This document shows, piece after piece, positions 7,980 through 15,143 of a stretch of 29,581 nucleotides of DNA. Made by a program: the position numbers and the translations under genes. Location of the stretch: positions 1 to 29,581 of IMG/VR virus record IMGVR_UViG_3300025869_000060. The stretch is one strand, 5' to 3'. Source of the stretch: a virus. Position 1 is the first letter of the stretch. Every line of letters begins with the position of its first letter. Below the pieces are notes generated by a model. That model was not told the DNA's origin, searched no databases, and saw only the letters and a program-made list of their open reading frames with translations.

Positions 7980-8624
7980 TTAATCTCCTTTGATACATGT
8001 CCCTATTATACCTTCTTTTGATGTACAAGTCAAGTATATTTTTAAATCTTTGTACTCTTTCCATATACCTTTCATTTTATTTACCCACCATTTATTATCA
8101 AATAAAGAAACATGTACATTCTCTCCCTTATATTTACCTGTAGTAAATGTTTTTAAAGCAGGTTCACAAGATATGTTTATAAAGACTGTTGAACTAGATA
8201 GACTAAATATCTCTCGTATTATCCAATCTAAATCTTCTTCAGGTATATGTTCTAACACATCAGTACATATTACCATGTCATGTTTTTTAGTAGGTAGCTT
8301 ATCATGTTCTGGTACACCTGGATCATATAAGAATAAATCTTCTATACCCCACCATAAATGTAAAGGTTTATCAAAGTTAGGTATCTTTCCTTTATGATTA
8401 AGATTTTTGTATTGTTCTTTGTAAGGATACCCTTTGCCACAACCATAATCTAAAATAGATTTACATTTATTATATTGTATAATGCCATATATATCTATAG
8501 CAAAAGGTATTAAACTTATACCTTGAAACTTAGCATCATCTTCATGTAAATGTTTATAAGCTTCTATTAATTCTAAATACTTTTCAGAAGGTTTAGGTTT
8601 TGTAGGTAATACATAGTTATCCAT
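7980..8624 (-). CDS. SAM-dependent class I methyltransferase
   Basis: The protein has 214 residues from the ATG at 8624, which has GAGGA upstream and overlaps the end of the preceding gene by eight bases; a TTG five codons earlier is less likely. Motif I is seen at 57-65 (ILDYGCGKG), binding the adenosine and methionine parts of SAM. The motif IV region with following helix is at 115-127 (HDMVICTDVLEHI). This is the Methyltransf_11/23-like pattern used on small molecules, sugars or lipids, not the NPPY pattern of DNA adenine methylases. It is translated with the 775-aa glycosyltransferase fusion, so a sugar or glycan substrate is the best guess. Fold is confident; substrate is inferred. Confidence 0.75.
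   Translation of the reverse strand: MDNYVLPTKPKPSEKYLELIEAYKHLHEDDAKFQGISLIPFAIDIYGIIQYNKCKSILDYGCGKGYPYKEQYKNLNHKGKIPNFDKPLHLWWGIEDLFLYDPGVPEHDKLPTKKHDMVICTDVLEHIPEEDLDWIIREIFSLSSSTVFINISCEPALKTFTTGKYKGENVHVSLFDNKWWVNKMKGIWKEYKDLKIYLTCTSKEGIIGTCIKGD
8005..8033 (-). promoter_or_regulatory. Promoter for the holin and minus-strand lysis/packaging genes
   Basis: TTGACT (8028-8033), a 17-base spacer and TATAAT (8005-8010), within the last codons of the methyltransferase gene. The transcript would start near 7998 and reach the holin ribosome site (AAAGGAG) within about 12 bases. It would separate holin timing from the upstream replication operon. Confidence 0.62.
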
Positions 8625-10944
8625 TAAATGTTTCCTCAAATGTTTTTGGTTTAGGTTGTAAATTCCATAGAGCAGCTACCAATGTACCTTTACCATAGAA
8701 ATTTAAATTCATTTCCATAGGTGGATTAGCAAATGTTCTTTCACAGTCTTGTGCCATAGCAAGAAGTTCTCCTGTAGTCCAATACTGTGTATCTCCTATA
8801 CCTACTTTAAAATATTTAGGTTTAGGTTCTTCATCTTCAGCACCTGTAGTTTCTTTCTGTTGTTCTTTAGTAGGTTCTTCCATGCTACAATCAAATCCAA
8901 ACAAGTCAAAGTGTCTGAATCCCATAGTATGAAAGATACCTAAAGCTCTCATAGCAGCACATGTACCACCTGTAATAAGAGTAGCACCTTGAGGTATACC
9001 TATAGCAGGATTAAGAGTAACAGAATTATTATGTACTGCTTTCTTCTGTTCTTCTGGATCACGTAATGATTCTGTAAATGCATGCCATCCATGTATTTCT
9101 GCACCTTTAGATATTAAATGTTCAGTAACAGAAGGATCAGTCATGGAAGCTACAAAGAATTTAGTTTTCTTTTCTACCTTTTTAAATAAATCTTTTCTTA
9201 CTACACCATGTGTACTTGTACCTGTAATAGGTCTAGGGTCTAGTACAATACATGCCCAAGGAAGTATACCATTATTAATAAGTGTAGGATAAGAATGTTT
9301 AACACATACAATTTTACTATCAGGATTATTTTTTATATGTGCTTTTAATTTAGGTATATTTAAATAAGGACCACCTGATACAAGTGTAACATTACCTTGA
9401 TGCATAGGAAATTTACCTAGCCAAGTCTTTATAAGTTTTAAATTAGTTCTAATGTTATCCCTAATAAAATCTTTAGGTACACAATCTCTAGGATGTACTA
9501 CAATAGGAACACTTAATAAACCTTTAGGTATATCTTGTAATTTTTTATCAGTAAGTATAACAGTAAGATGTGTAAAACCACCACCTCTTACTTTATCTTG
9601 AGAAGGTAATACCCATCTACGTACTCCATCTTTTTTTCCTTTAGGTAAACTATCAAAAATTTTATTTGTTCCTTGGTATTGTTCAGGAGCATTTATTTTT
9701 TCTTCATCTTCTCTAAAGAAATTATCAATAACAATAATAGGATTATGTTTTAAATTATCATAGTCACTTCTTGTAGTAGCTATACTATTACCACCACCTA
9801 TTAAAACAAGATCAGCATCTAAATCTGTACGATCTTTTAGTATATCTTTTGAGTTACCTTTCCCTAACTCAAATGTAAAGACTTTCTTTTTCTCCATCAT
9901 CCTAGCCCTGAAGTCTTGTAATCTTTTTATAACAGCACTCTGAGTATTGTGTGCTTTAAGATTAAATTCTTCTGAATCTGTTTCTAAAGTACCATCTTCA
10001 AATAAATCAAACCCTCTATACAATAGTTCATCTTGACTTTCAAAAGCAGCAAGAGCCATTTCAATAGCACGACCACCATTCCATGTCCCTACTTCTATTA
10101 TAGACTTAGGTTTATATTCTCTAATAACATCAGCTAATTGTTTATATCTTGTAGGCATAATGTCTTGAGATGTTTTATCTTCTGATAAAGCAACTAATCT
10201 ATTACCATCATTATCTCTAATAGGATTAAGACTTATATTTTCTATACCTTGAAAGTGTGTAATGTAATCTTTAATTTGTTCAACAGATTCTATATGCATA
10301 CCATGAGCTTTATAAATATTTAAAAGCCTTTCCATTAAGAAAGAGTCATGCCATTCTCTGTACTGTAGTAGTTCTCCTGAGTTATAAGCACCACGTAAGT
10401 CACCAAGTAAATCAAGAGCAGGTTTCTTATTTAAATTAAAAGCCATGAAAGATGTATCAAGATACCTAGAACCATCAGGATAATCTCTTACACCTGAATA
10501 AGCTATATCACAATCATCATTTAACATATTAAGTATGTCTTCAGGTACTAATCTTTTTTGACACATAGAATCAGCATCAATCCATATCAACCAACCTGCA
10601 TCTTTAGATTCTTCTGCTAATTCAAAAGCTTTCTCAGTCAAAGCAAATACTTTATTGCACCATTTAGTAGCATCTAATTTCCAGTTGTAAGGAATTTGTC
10701 CTTTCTCTGTACCATCATGTGTTATATTTACTTCTTTAAATAGTTTATAATCTTCTATCTTTTCTAATTTTCTAAAAGATACTGAGTTATTTTCTAGTAT
10801 AGAATAGTTTTTTAAATCTAAATTATGATAGTAACATGTTACATTTATATCAGGTTTCCAATTATCTTTAATTGATTTAAGTAAATGATGTCCTGCAATT
10901 TTATAAATATCTTCATTAAAAGAAGTAACAAAATTTATCTTCAT
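8617..10944 (-). CDS. Three-domain protein: DxD glycosyltransferase, methyltransferase-like, DUF115/MptE-like
   Basis: The 775 residues fall into three parts. Residues 1-235 look like a GT-A glycosyltransferase with W-I-D-A-D at 121-125 (the metal and nucleotide-sugar DxD) and conserved Trp/Asp around 198-200. Residues 262-465 look like a class I methyltransferase of the Methyltransf_24 kind, with IIEVGTWNGG at 282-291. The later segment that usually reads IDGxHS is IGGGNS (382-387) here, so a key acidic residue is missing. Residues 518-690 resemble DUF115/MptE-like domains (LVSGGPYLN near 521, VLDPRP near 567, TGGTCAAMRALG near 658, LFGFDCS near 681), known from Maf flagellin-glycosylation proteins. 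The gene overlaps the GT8-like gene (ATGA) and the methyltransferase gene. It probably modifies a surface glycan of virion or host. The domain calls are by motif and by eye; the target is inferred. Confidence 0.7.
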   Translation of the reverse strand: MKINFVTSFNEDIYKIAGHHLLKSIKDNWKPDINVTCYYHNLDLKNYSILENNSVSFRKLEKIEDYKLFKEVNITHDGTEKGQIPYNWKLDATKWCNKVFALTEKAFELAEESKDAGWLIWIDADSMCQKRLVPEDILNMLNDDCDIAYSGVRDYPDGSRYLDTSFMAFNLNKKPALDLLGDLRGAYNSGELLQYREWHDSFLMERLLNIYKAHGMHIESVEQIKDYITHFQGIENISLNPIRDNDGNRLVALSEDKTSQDIMPTRYKQLADVIREYKPKSIIEVGTWNGGRAIEMALAAFESQDELLYRGFDLFEDGTLETDSEEFNLKAHNTQSAVIKRLQDFRARMMEKKKVFTFELGKGNSKDILKDRTDLDADLVLIGGGNSIATTRSDYDNLKHNPIIVIDNFFREDEEKINAPEQYQGTNKIFDSLPKGKKDGVRRWVLPSQDKVRGGGFTHLTVILTDKKLQDIPKGLLSVPIVVHPRDCVPKDFIRDNIRTNLKLIKTWLGKFPMHQGNVTLVSGGPYLNIPKLKAHIKNNPDSKIVCVKHSYPTLINNGILPWACIVLDPRPITGTSTHGVVRKDLFKKVEKKTKFFVASMTDPSVTEHLISKGAEIHGWHAFTESLRDPEEQKKAVHNNSVTLNPAIGIPQGATLITGGTCAAMRALGIFHTMGFRHFDLFGFDCSMEEPTKEQQKETTGAEDEEPKPKYFKVGIGDTQYWTTGELLAMAQDCERTFANPPMEMNLNFYGKGTLVAALWNLQPKPKTFEETFNG

Positions 10945-11708
10945 ATCATGTAGTCCTTATCCATTTTAATTATACCTTTAAGCTTTAAGTAGTCTGCATC
11001 ATTACACCATTCAACAGCATACTTACCTTCTACTTCTCCTCTTGGTTTCCAATCTTTAAACCAAGGACCACCTGTAGTAAAGTGTACATTCTTTGCATCC
11101 ATGTCTGGTGGTGAATGACCATCTAACCAATTCCATTCTTCAGGTATTCTACCTATGTCTGCTTCTTTATCAGGCAACCAACCAAAGCCATGTAACCATC
11201 TACCTGTTTGTGTATTAACTACTTCAGGTGTAAGCTTTCTATTCTCACTATGTCCACAATTAAACATTATAAGACTAGACCAATTCTTTCTGTTGTATTG
11301 GTGTTGTTCTTTACCATCCATTTTTGTTTTATTTTTTGGGTTGTAGTCATGATGAACACACCATACAGGATAGTAATCCATATCACACATTTCAAATAGC
11401 TCATTTACATCAGCACGTAAATACATATCTGAATCCATAAATAAAGCTTTACCTTCATATAAATTTAAAGCAGGTACTAAAAACCTACTAAAGCTAAACT
11501 CAGTTGAGAAAGGTCTGCCATCTATAACATCATAAGGCTGTCCTTTTATTAACTCAGACTTACGTTTGTACATTCCTGTAAGTTCTAATAGATCTTTTCT
11601 TAATGGTACAACACGTATGTTATTACCTGATATTCTTTCTATGGTAAACTTTAAAACTTCATATGCTGTATCTTCTTTGGGGTCATACCCTATATAAACT
11701 GTATTCAT
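10941..11708 (-). CDS. GT8-like glycosyltransferase
   Basis: The protein has 255 residues. The N-terminal strand VYIGYDP (4-10) begins a GT-A Rossmann fold. LFMDSDMYL at 89-97 gives the DxD metal site (D92, D94). VHFTTGGPWF at 208-217 matches the C-terminal His-Phe-x-Gly-Pro-Trp element of retaining GT8 family enzymes. The enzyme should transfer a hexose from a nucleotide sugar. It is the first gene of a cassette with the 775-aa fusion and a methyltransferase. AAGGAG precedes the ATG, a promoter match lies at 11768-11796, and a stem-loop occupies the leader between them. The acceptor is not indicated by sequence. Confidence 0.75.
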   Translation of the reverse strand: MNTVYIGYDPKEDTAYEVLKFTIERISGNNIRVVPLRKDLLELTGMYKRKSELIKGQPYDVIDGRPFSTEFSFSRFLVPALNLYEGKALFMDSDMYLRADVNELFEMCDMDYYPVWCVHHDYNPKNKTKMDGKEQHQYNRKNWSSLIMFNCGHSENRKLTPEVVNTQTGRWLHGFGWLPDKEADIGRIPEEWNWLDGHSPPDMDAKNVHFTTGGPWFKDWKPRGEVEGKYAVEWCNDADYLKLKGIIKMDKDYMI

Positions 11709-11723
11709 TTTATCTCCTTATTA

Positions 11724-11756
11724 TGAGGGAGCGAAAGGAAACAAAACACTCCCTCA
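11724..11756 (-). promoter_or_regulatory. Stem-loop in the leader of the glycosyltransferase gene
   Basis: TGAGGGAG and CTCCCTCA form a perfect eight-bp stem with a 17-base pyrimidine-rich loop, ending seven bases before the AAGGAG ribosome site. There is no T run, so it is not an ordinary terminator. It lies entirely in the predicted 5' leader and may affect message stability or translation. Confidence 0.5.
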
Positions 11757-11767
11757 ACTTTAATGTA

Positions 11768-11796
11768 ATTATGCCATAGTTTAATTTAAAAGTCAA
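11768..11796 (-). promoter_or_regulatory. Promoter for the glycosyltransferase cassette
   Basis: TTGACT (11791-11796), a 17-base spacer and CATAAT (11768-11773), in the intergenic gap before the GT8-like gene. The leader of about 50 bases contains the stem-loop at 11724-11756 and then AAGGAG. The -35 overlaps a small AT inverted repeat. Confidence 0.62.
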
Positions 11797-11802
11797 GAAC
11801 TT

Positions 11803-11949
11803 TTATAATCTACCTACTCTATGGTGAAGAGATAATAACTTCTCTTCTACTTCTTTATTAGGAGGTGAAGCATATTTTAAATAATAAGCTATCACCTTTC
11901 TAATTAATTCAACATCAGCAGTAGCTATTGCAGGTTTACTTTCTTTCAT
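11803..11949 (-). CDS. Small protein translationally coupled to RNR, 48 aa
   Basis: The ATG at 11949 overlaps the TAA of the ribonucleotide reductase gene by one base, and the frame stops at 11803-11805. The product is 48 residues and helical, beginning with a Lys/Ser/Pro segment and containing a likely long amphipathic helix (residues 10-25) then a charged Glu/Lys helix. The exact overlap and the lack of any other reading frame in this gap support a real gene. No family is recognised. Its coupling to RNR raises a regulatory or subunit-like role, but nothing in the sequence proves that. Confidence 0.6.
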   Translation of the reverse strand: MKESKPAIATADVELIRKVIAYYLKYASPPNKEVEEKLLSLHHRVGRL

Positions 11950-13886
11950 TATATATCCACCAACTCACATACCCCTGCAGTACATGCAAGTTCTTGTGAT
12001 CCTTTCGTGTTATCTTCTTTTTCAAAGTCTTTTAACTTAGCCCAGTTAATACTAGAAGGCATAGCTTTTACTAACTCTTTATAAGTTTTCTCATCTATAT
12101 CTTGATAAGGTGCTTGTTGATATGTATGGTCAGAGAAAGGTAAGAAAGATACACCACTTAGATACTCAAAGTTTTCCCAACACCATGCACCTACTGGAAC
12201 CCACTCTTCTTCCTTAACACTAATAGTTACAGAAGGTTTATGTTCACACCAATGCTTGGCATATGTTTTCCATATCTCTAACTGTTCTATAGCTGTCATG
12301 TCTGTCCTACATACTGAACCTGAAGGAGCTTTCATAGGAAAAGAGAATACAGTAGTATGTTCTGTCTTCATTACATCAGGCTCATTAGGTATACCACATG
12401 ACTTCATAAACTCAGTCAATGGGTCTTTGTTATCACCTCTTACTGTTCTAATGTAATAAGGATTATGTCTAGCATGTATACCACTAGCACTATCAACTAA
12501 CTGACTCACAGTACCTGAAGGTTTAACACAAGTAATAGCTGTTGATTGATTGATGTTAAACTTCTCAGCATATTCTTTGTTACACTCTACTGCTACCTTT
12601 TTAAGTTTCTCTAATGTCTTAGCAAGTCCTGTTTCTCTGCCATTAAGTAATTCAGAATCCATAATACCAGTAAGAGATACACCAAGTAATCTTTCTTCCT
12701 CTGTATTATCTTGCCATACTTTTCTTAGGTAGCCAAAGTTAGTAAAGGTAGATTGTATAGTACCTAGTAAGGTAGCTACTTTAATCTTTCTTGTAAGAGT
12801 ATTAATAGTATCTCCAGCACGTACTACTATCTCTGTAAGGTTACAAAACTGATTAGGTCTAAGGATAATTTCACTACAAGGATTAGTACCAAAGTCCCAG
12901 TTAGATTCTCTTCTACCATTCTCAGCAGCTTTCTTTTGAGCAGATGCTCTACTAAAGATACCTCTCTCACCTGACTTACTTTCATACAAGGACAACCATT
13001 CCTTCATGAAGATACCTGGATCAGGTTTCTCTGTATAAGCAACAGAGTTATTAGCTAAAGCTCTCTCTGGATTAGTTGACCACCACTCACCTGTCTTAGC
13101 TGTACGTATACGTTGGTCTGATAAGTTAGATAAAGATATAAGAGCTGACCTACGTACTCCACCTACAACTACAACCTCACCTGTCTTACATACTATGTCA
13201 TGACATTCCATAGAGGAAAGTTTTCTACCTCTTGATTCTTTAAACTTAGTAATAGTAAAGTCAAACAAATCTACCAAAGGTTGAGGACCACTAGCTCTAC
13301 CACCAAATGTTTTAAGTCTAGCACCTGCAGGTCTAACCTTAGATACATTTATCTTAGGTACTCTACCTGTGTATAGGTAAGCTATCAAATCTCTATAGGC
13401 TCTTGCCCATCCATCTTTAGAATCAGTAACAGAAACAACACTATCTATGTACTCAAACTCTACATCAGGTACAGTAGGTAGCTTGTCAGCATACTGTCTC
13501 TCAACAGAGAAGCCTACACCAGTACCATTCATAAGAATATATAACACCTCATCAAATGCTCTTGGGCTATCAATAGGAATATAAGAACAGTTATAACCTG
13601 ATACATGTTCTCTATCTAATGCTTTACCTGCAGTCATAAGAGCTCTCATGCTTGGCATAACTTCAAGAGATAAAATAGATTCTTCTATTTCATTCCACTC
13701 TTTATCTGTAACTCCTCCTTCATAGTTAGTATCTATATGATCCTTAAAGAAAGACACAAGTCTTCCTACTGTTTCACTCCATGTTTCTCTTCTACCTTCT
13801 TCTTCTATCCATCTAGAATACCTAGACATGTGAATGAATGATTGGTACTCAGTAGGTAAATAATTACTACCCATTAATGATGCCAT
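11949..13886 (-). CDS. nrdJ: Adenosylcobalamin-dependent (class II) ribonucleotide reductase
   Basis: The protein has 645 residues. The catalytic pattern N335-P-C337-S-E339 gives the thiyl-radical Cys and its Asn/Glu partners. C100 (YNCSYIP) and C348 lie where the active-site redox pair is expected, with the same 11-residue spacing between radical and redox Cys as in the Lactobacillus leichmannii enzyme. PSGTVSQL at 456-463 is another conserved loop. The C-terminal CTAGVC (C635, C640) is the disulphide shuttle. No NrdA-type ATP cone is seen, so a monomeric triphosphate reductase is likely, shorter than the 739-residue Lactobacillus protein. It makes dNTPs for replication and depends on host B12. 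AAGGA precedes the ATG, which abuts the stop of the DUF3310 gene. Confidence 0.92.
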   Translation of the reverse strand: MASLMGSNYLPTEYQSFIHMSRYSRWIEEEGRRETWSETVGRLVSFFKDHIDTNYEGGVTDKEWNEIEESILSLEVMPSMRALMTAGKALDREHVSGYNCSYIPIDSPRAFDEVLYILMNGTGVGFSVERQYADKLPTVPDVEFEYIDSVVSVTDSKDGWARAYRDLIAYLYTGRVPKINVSKVRPAGARLKTFGGRASGPQPLVDLFDFTITKFKESRGRKLSSMECHDIVCKTGEVVVVGGVRRSALISLSNLSDQRIRTAKTGEWWSTNPERALANNSVAYTEKPDPGIFMKEWLSLYESKSGERGIFSRASAQKKAAENGRRESNWDFGTNPCSEIILRPNQFCNLTEIVVRAGDTINTLTRKIKVATLLGTIQSTFTNFGYLRKVWQDNTEEERLLGVSLTGIMDSELLNGRETGLAKTLEKLKKVAVECNKEYAEKFNINQSTAITCVKPSGTVSQLVDSASGIHARHNPYYIRTVRGDNKDPLTEFMKSCGIPNEPDVMKTEHTTVFSFPMKAPSGSVCRTDMTAIEQLEIWKTYAKHWCEHKPSVTISVKEEEWVPVGAWCWENFEYLSGVSFLPFSDHTYQQAPYQDIDEKTYKELVKAMPSSINWAKLKDFEKEDNTKGSQELACTAGVCELVDI

Positions 13887-14216
13887 CTATTTTTCCTTTC
13901 CATATTTCTTTTCTAATATTAACTCTGCATAGTGTATTACTTTTCTAATATCTTCTATACCATTTTTTGTTTTGTGTCTAGTTATATACTTTACTATATT
14001 ACCTTCTAGAAAGTCAAGCTTATTTTCTACAATATAATCTACAGGTTGTATAACACAATCTTTATAATGACTACCACCTATTTGTTTATCAGTAGCTTTA
14101 CCATACTCATACTCATGTGTACCTTCTATTGCTTTTTCTTCTTGATTTTTTCTATACATATATTGTTCATAGCTCTCACGACTTGTCGAGAACTCTTCTG
14201 ATTCTTTGTCTGACAT
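13887..14216 (-). CDS. DUF3310 (SaV-like) protein
   Basis: The protein has 109 residues. After a polar N-terminal extension of about 43 residues the DUF3310 core is clear: QIGGSHYKD at 45-53, QPVDYI at 57-62, GNIVKYITRHKTKNG at 72-86, and RKVIHYAELIL near the end. This small domain is common in phage nucleotide-metabolism regions and is sometimes labelled a nucleotide kinase-like protein, without firm biochemistry. It directly precedes the class II RNR, which fits. Its start (AAAGGA upstream of the ATG at 14216) lies 41 bases inside the end of the previous gene, an unusually long overlap for this window. Confidence 0.85.
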   Translation of the reverse strand: MSDKESEEFSTSRESYEQYMYRKNQEEKAIEGTHEYEYGKATDKQIGGSHYKDCVIQPVDYIVENKLDFLEGNIVKYITRHKTKNGIEDIRKVIHYAELILEKKYGKEK

Positions 14217-14511
14217 ATTTTATTTCCTTTGAATTAATTACTTTAATTGCGAAACTTCTTGTATAGTCTGCATCCATACCTGCATTCTCACAGACATACT
14301 CAAAGTTATCACACGTTACACCAACACTACAGAAGAACCAAGCACGTGCATGTTGTCTCTCAACACTTGTACGTGATGATTCTACTATAGTCTTTTCTTT
14401 TGTTGCATCTAACAATGCTTGAAAGATAACAGAAATAAATAAGATTCTTTCAGGACTTGTAAAAGTTTCTTCTTCTAACTCTGTTATTAATTCAATGTAC
14501 TCTTCATCCAT
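14176..14511 (-). CDS. Conserved-looking phage protein of unknown function, 111 aa
   Basis: The protein has 111 residues, helical throughout. A central segment (ARAWFFCSVG at about 55-64, followed by the FEYVCENAGMDADYTRS region) has the arrangement ARxWF - F-xx-VCE-xAGxDxxxxR, which I associate with small proteins in many phages of Proteobacteria, of unknown role. It ends in a basic segment. The start is one base after the previous stop, with only a weak purine-rich ribosome site, so coupling is likely. It lies between exonuclease/GIY-YIG genes and DUF3310/RNR, in the replication block. Confidence 0.6.
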   Translation of the reverse strand: MDEEYIELITELEEETFTSPERILFISVIFQALLDATKEKTIVESSRTSVERQHARAWFFCSVGVTCDNFEYVCENAGMDADYTRSFAIKVINSKEIKYVRQRIRRVLDKS

Positions 14512-14512
14512 T

Positions 14513-14740
14513 TTATTCTTCTTGTGCTATCTCATCTCTAAATGTATCTATTAACATAGACGCAGCTTCGTCTGCTTCAGCAGCTAACTTTACTTGTTTA
14601 ATAAATTCATCAACTACTTGTCCATGTTCTCCTATGCCACTAGGATGTTTTAAGTATATACGTGCATTAGTAATAGCTTTATCTCTTTGAGATTGAAACT
14701 CAGCTAGTGCTGTGTCGTACATTGCTTTTTTAATTGACAT
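14513..14740 (-). CDS. Small helical hypothetical protein, 75 aa
   Basis: The 75-residue product is almost entirely predicted helical, with a basic N terminus and acidic C terminus (ending IAQEE). The ATG at 14740 has the full GGAGGT ribosome site at good spacing and overlaps the end of the GIY-YIG gene by 11 bases. No family or motif is recognised. The strong Shine-Dalgarno suggests abundant translation from the replication-block mRNA. Confidence 0.6.
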   Translation of the reverse strand: MSIKKAMYDTALAEFQSQRDKAITNARIYLKHPSGIGEHGQVVDEFIKQVKLAAEADEAASMLIDTFRDEIAQEE

Positions 14741-15143
14741 TTTTTACCTCCTTTCTTTCTACAGGTCTAAAAAATTTACCACCTATATAATTATTATAAT
14801 ATTTATTATTGTCTGAACCTTCAACACAATCAGTTAGTACATTATACTTTACTTGATAAGCTAACTCATAGTACTTTAAACTTCTTTTGTTTTTAAATTC
14901 ATCAATCACTTCAAACTTAAAATTTTTCTTACCTACTTTTTTTATATCTTCTTTTAAATATTTTGAAGAACCCATATAAGATTGCCATCTTGATTCTCGT
15001 TTTGACTTGCCAATAAAGTATTGTTTACATCCTATATATTTCTTTTCTGTTTGTAAATTAGTAATGATATAAACAAATCCAAACTTATCTAAGTCAGGAA
15101 CAAAAAGTTTTTTAGTTCCATATTGAACCCAATGACTTACCAT
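14730..15143 (-). CDS. GIY-YIG nuclease, homing-endonuclease-like
   Basis: The protein has 137 residues. GIY-YIG features are FVYIITN at 23-29 and K-Y-I-G at 35-38, then W53 and the segment SYMGSSKYLKEDI (55-67), the helix near FKFEVI, and the putative catalytic Glu in YYELAYQ (E93). This is the Seg/phage-type GIY-YIG domain with little C-terminal DNA-binding extension. Such genes are often free-standing homing endonucleases or serve DNA degradation or recombination. It is embedded with overlaps (ATGGTAA with the exonuclease gene), so it behaves as part of the operon and not as an insertion that breaks a gene. It could act on host DNA or compete with related phages; this is inference. Confidence 0.78.
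   Translation of the reverse strand: MVSHWVQYGTKKLFVPDLDKFGFVYIITNLQTEKKYIGCKQYFIGKSKRESRWQSYMGSSKYLKEDIKKVGKKNFKFEVIDEFKNKRSLKYYELAYQVKYNVLTDCVEGSDNNKYYNNYIGGKFFRPVERKEVKNVN

Noticed and set aside
8749-8943. Plus-strand 64-codon Cys/Phe-rich open frame
   Set aside because: Antisense shadow of the three-domain glycosyltransferase gene.
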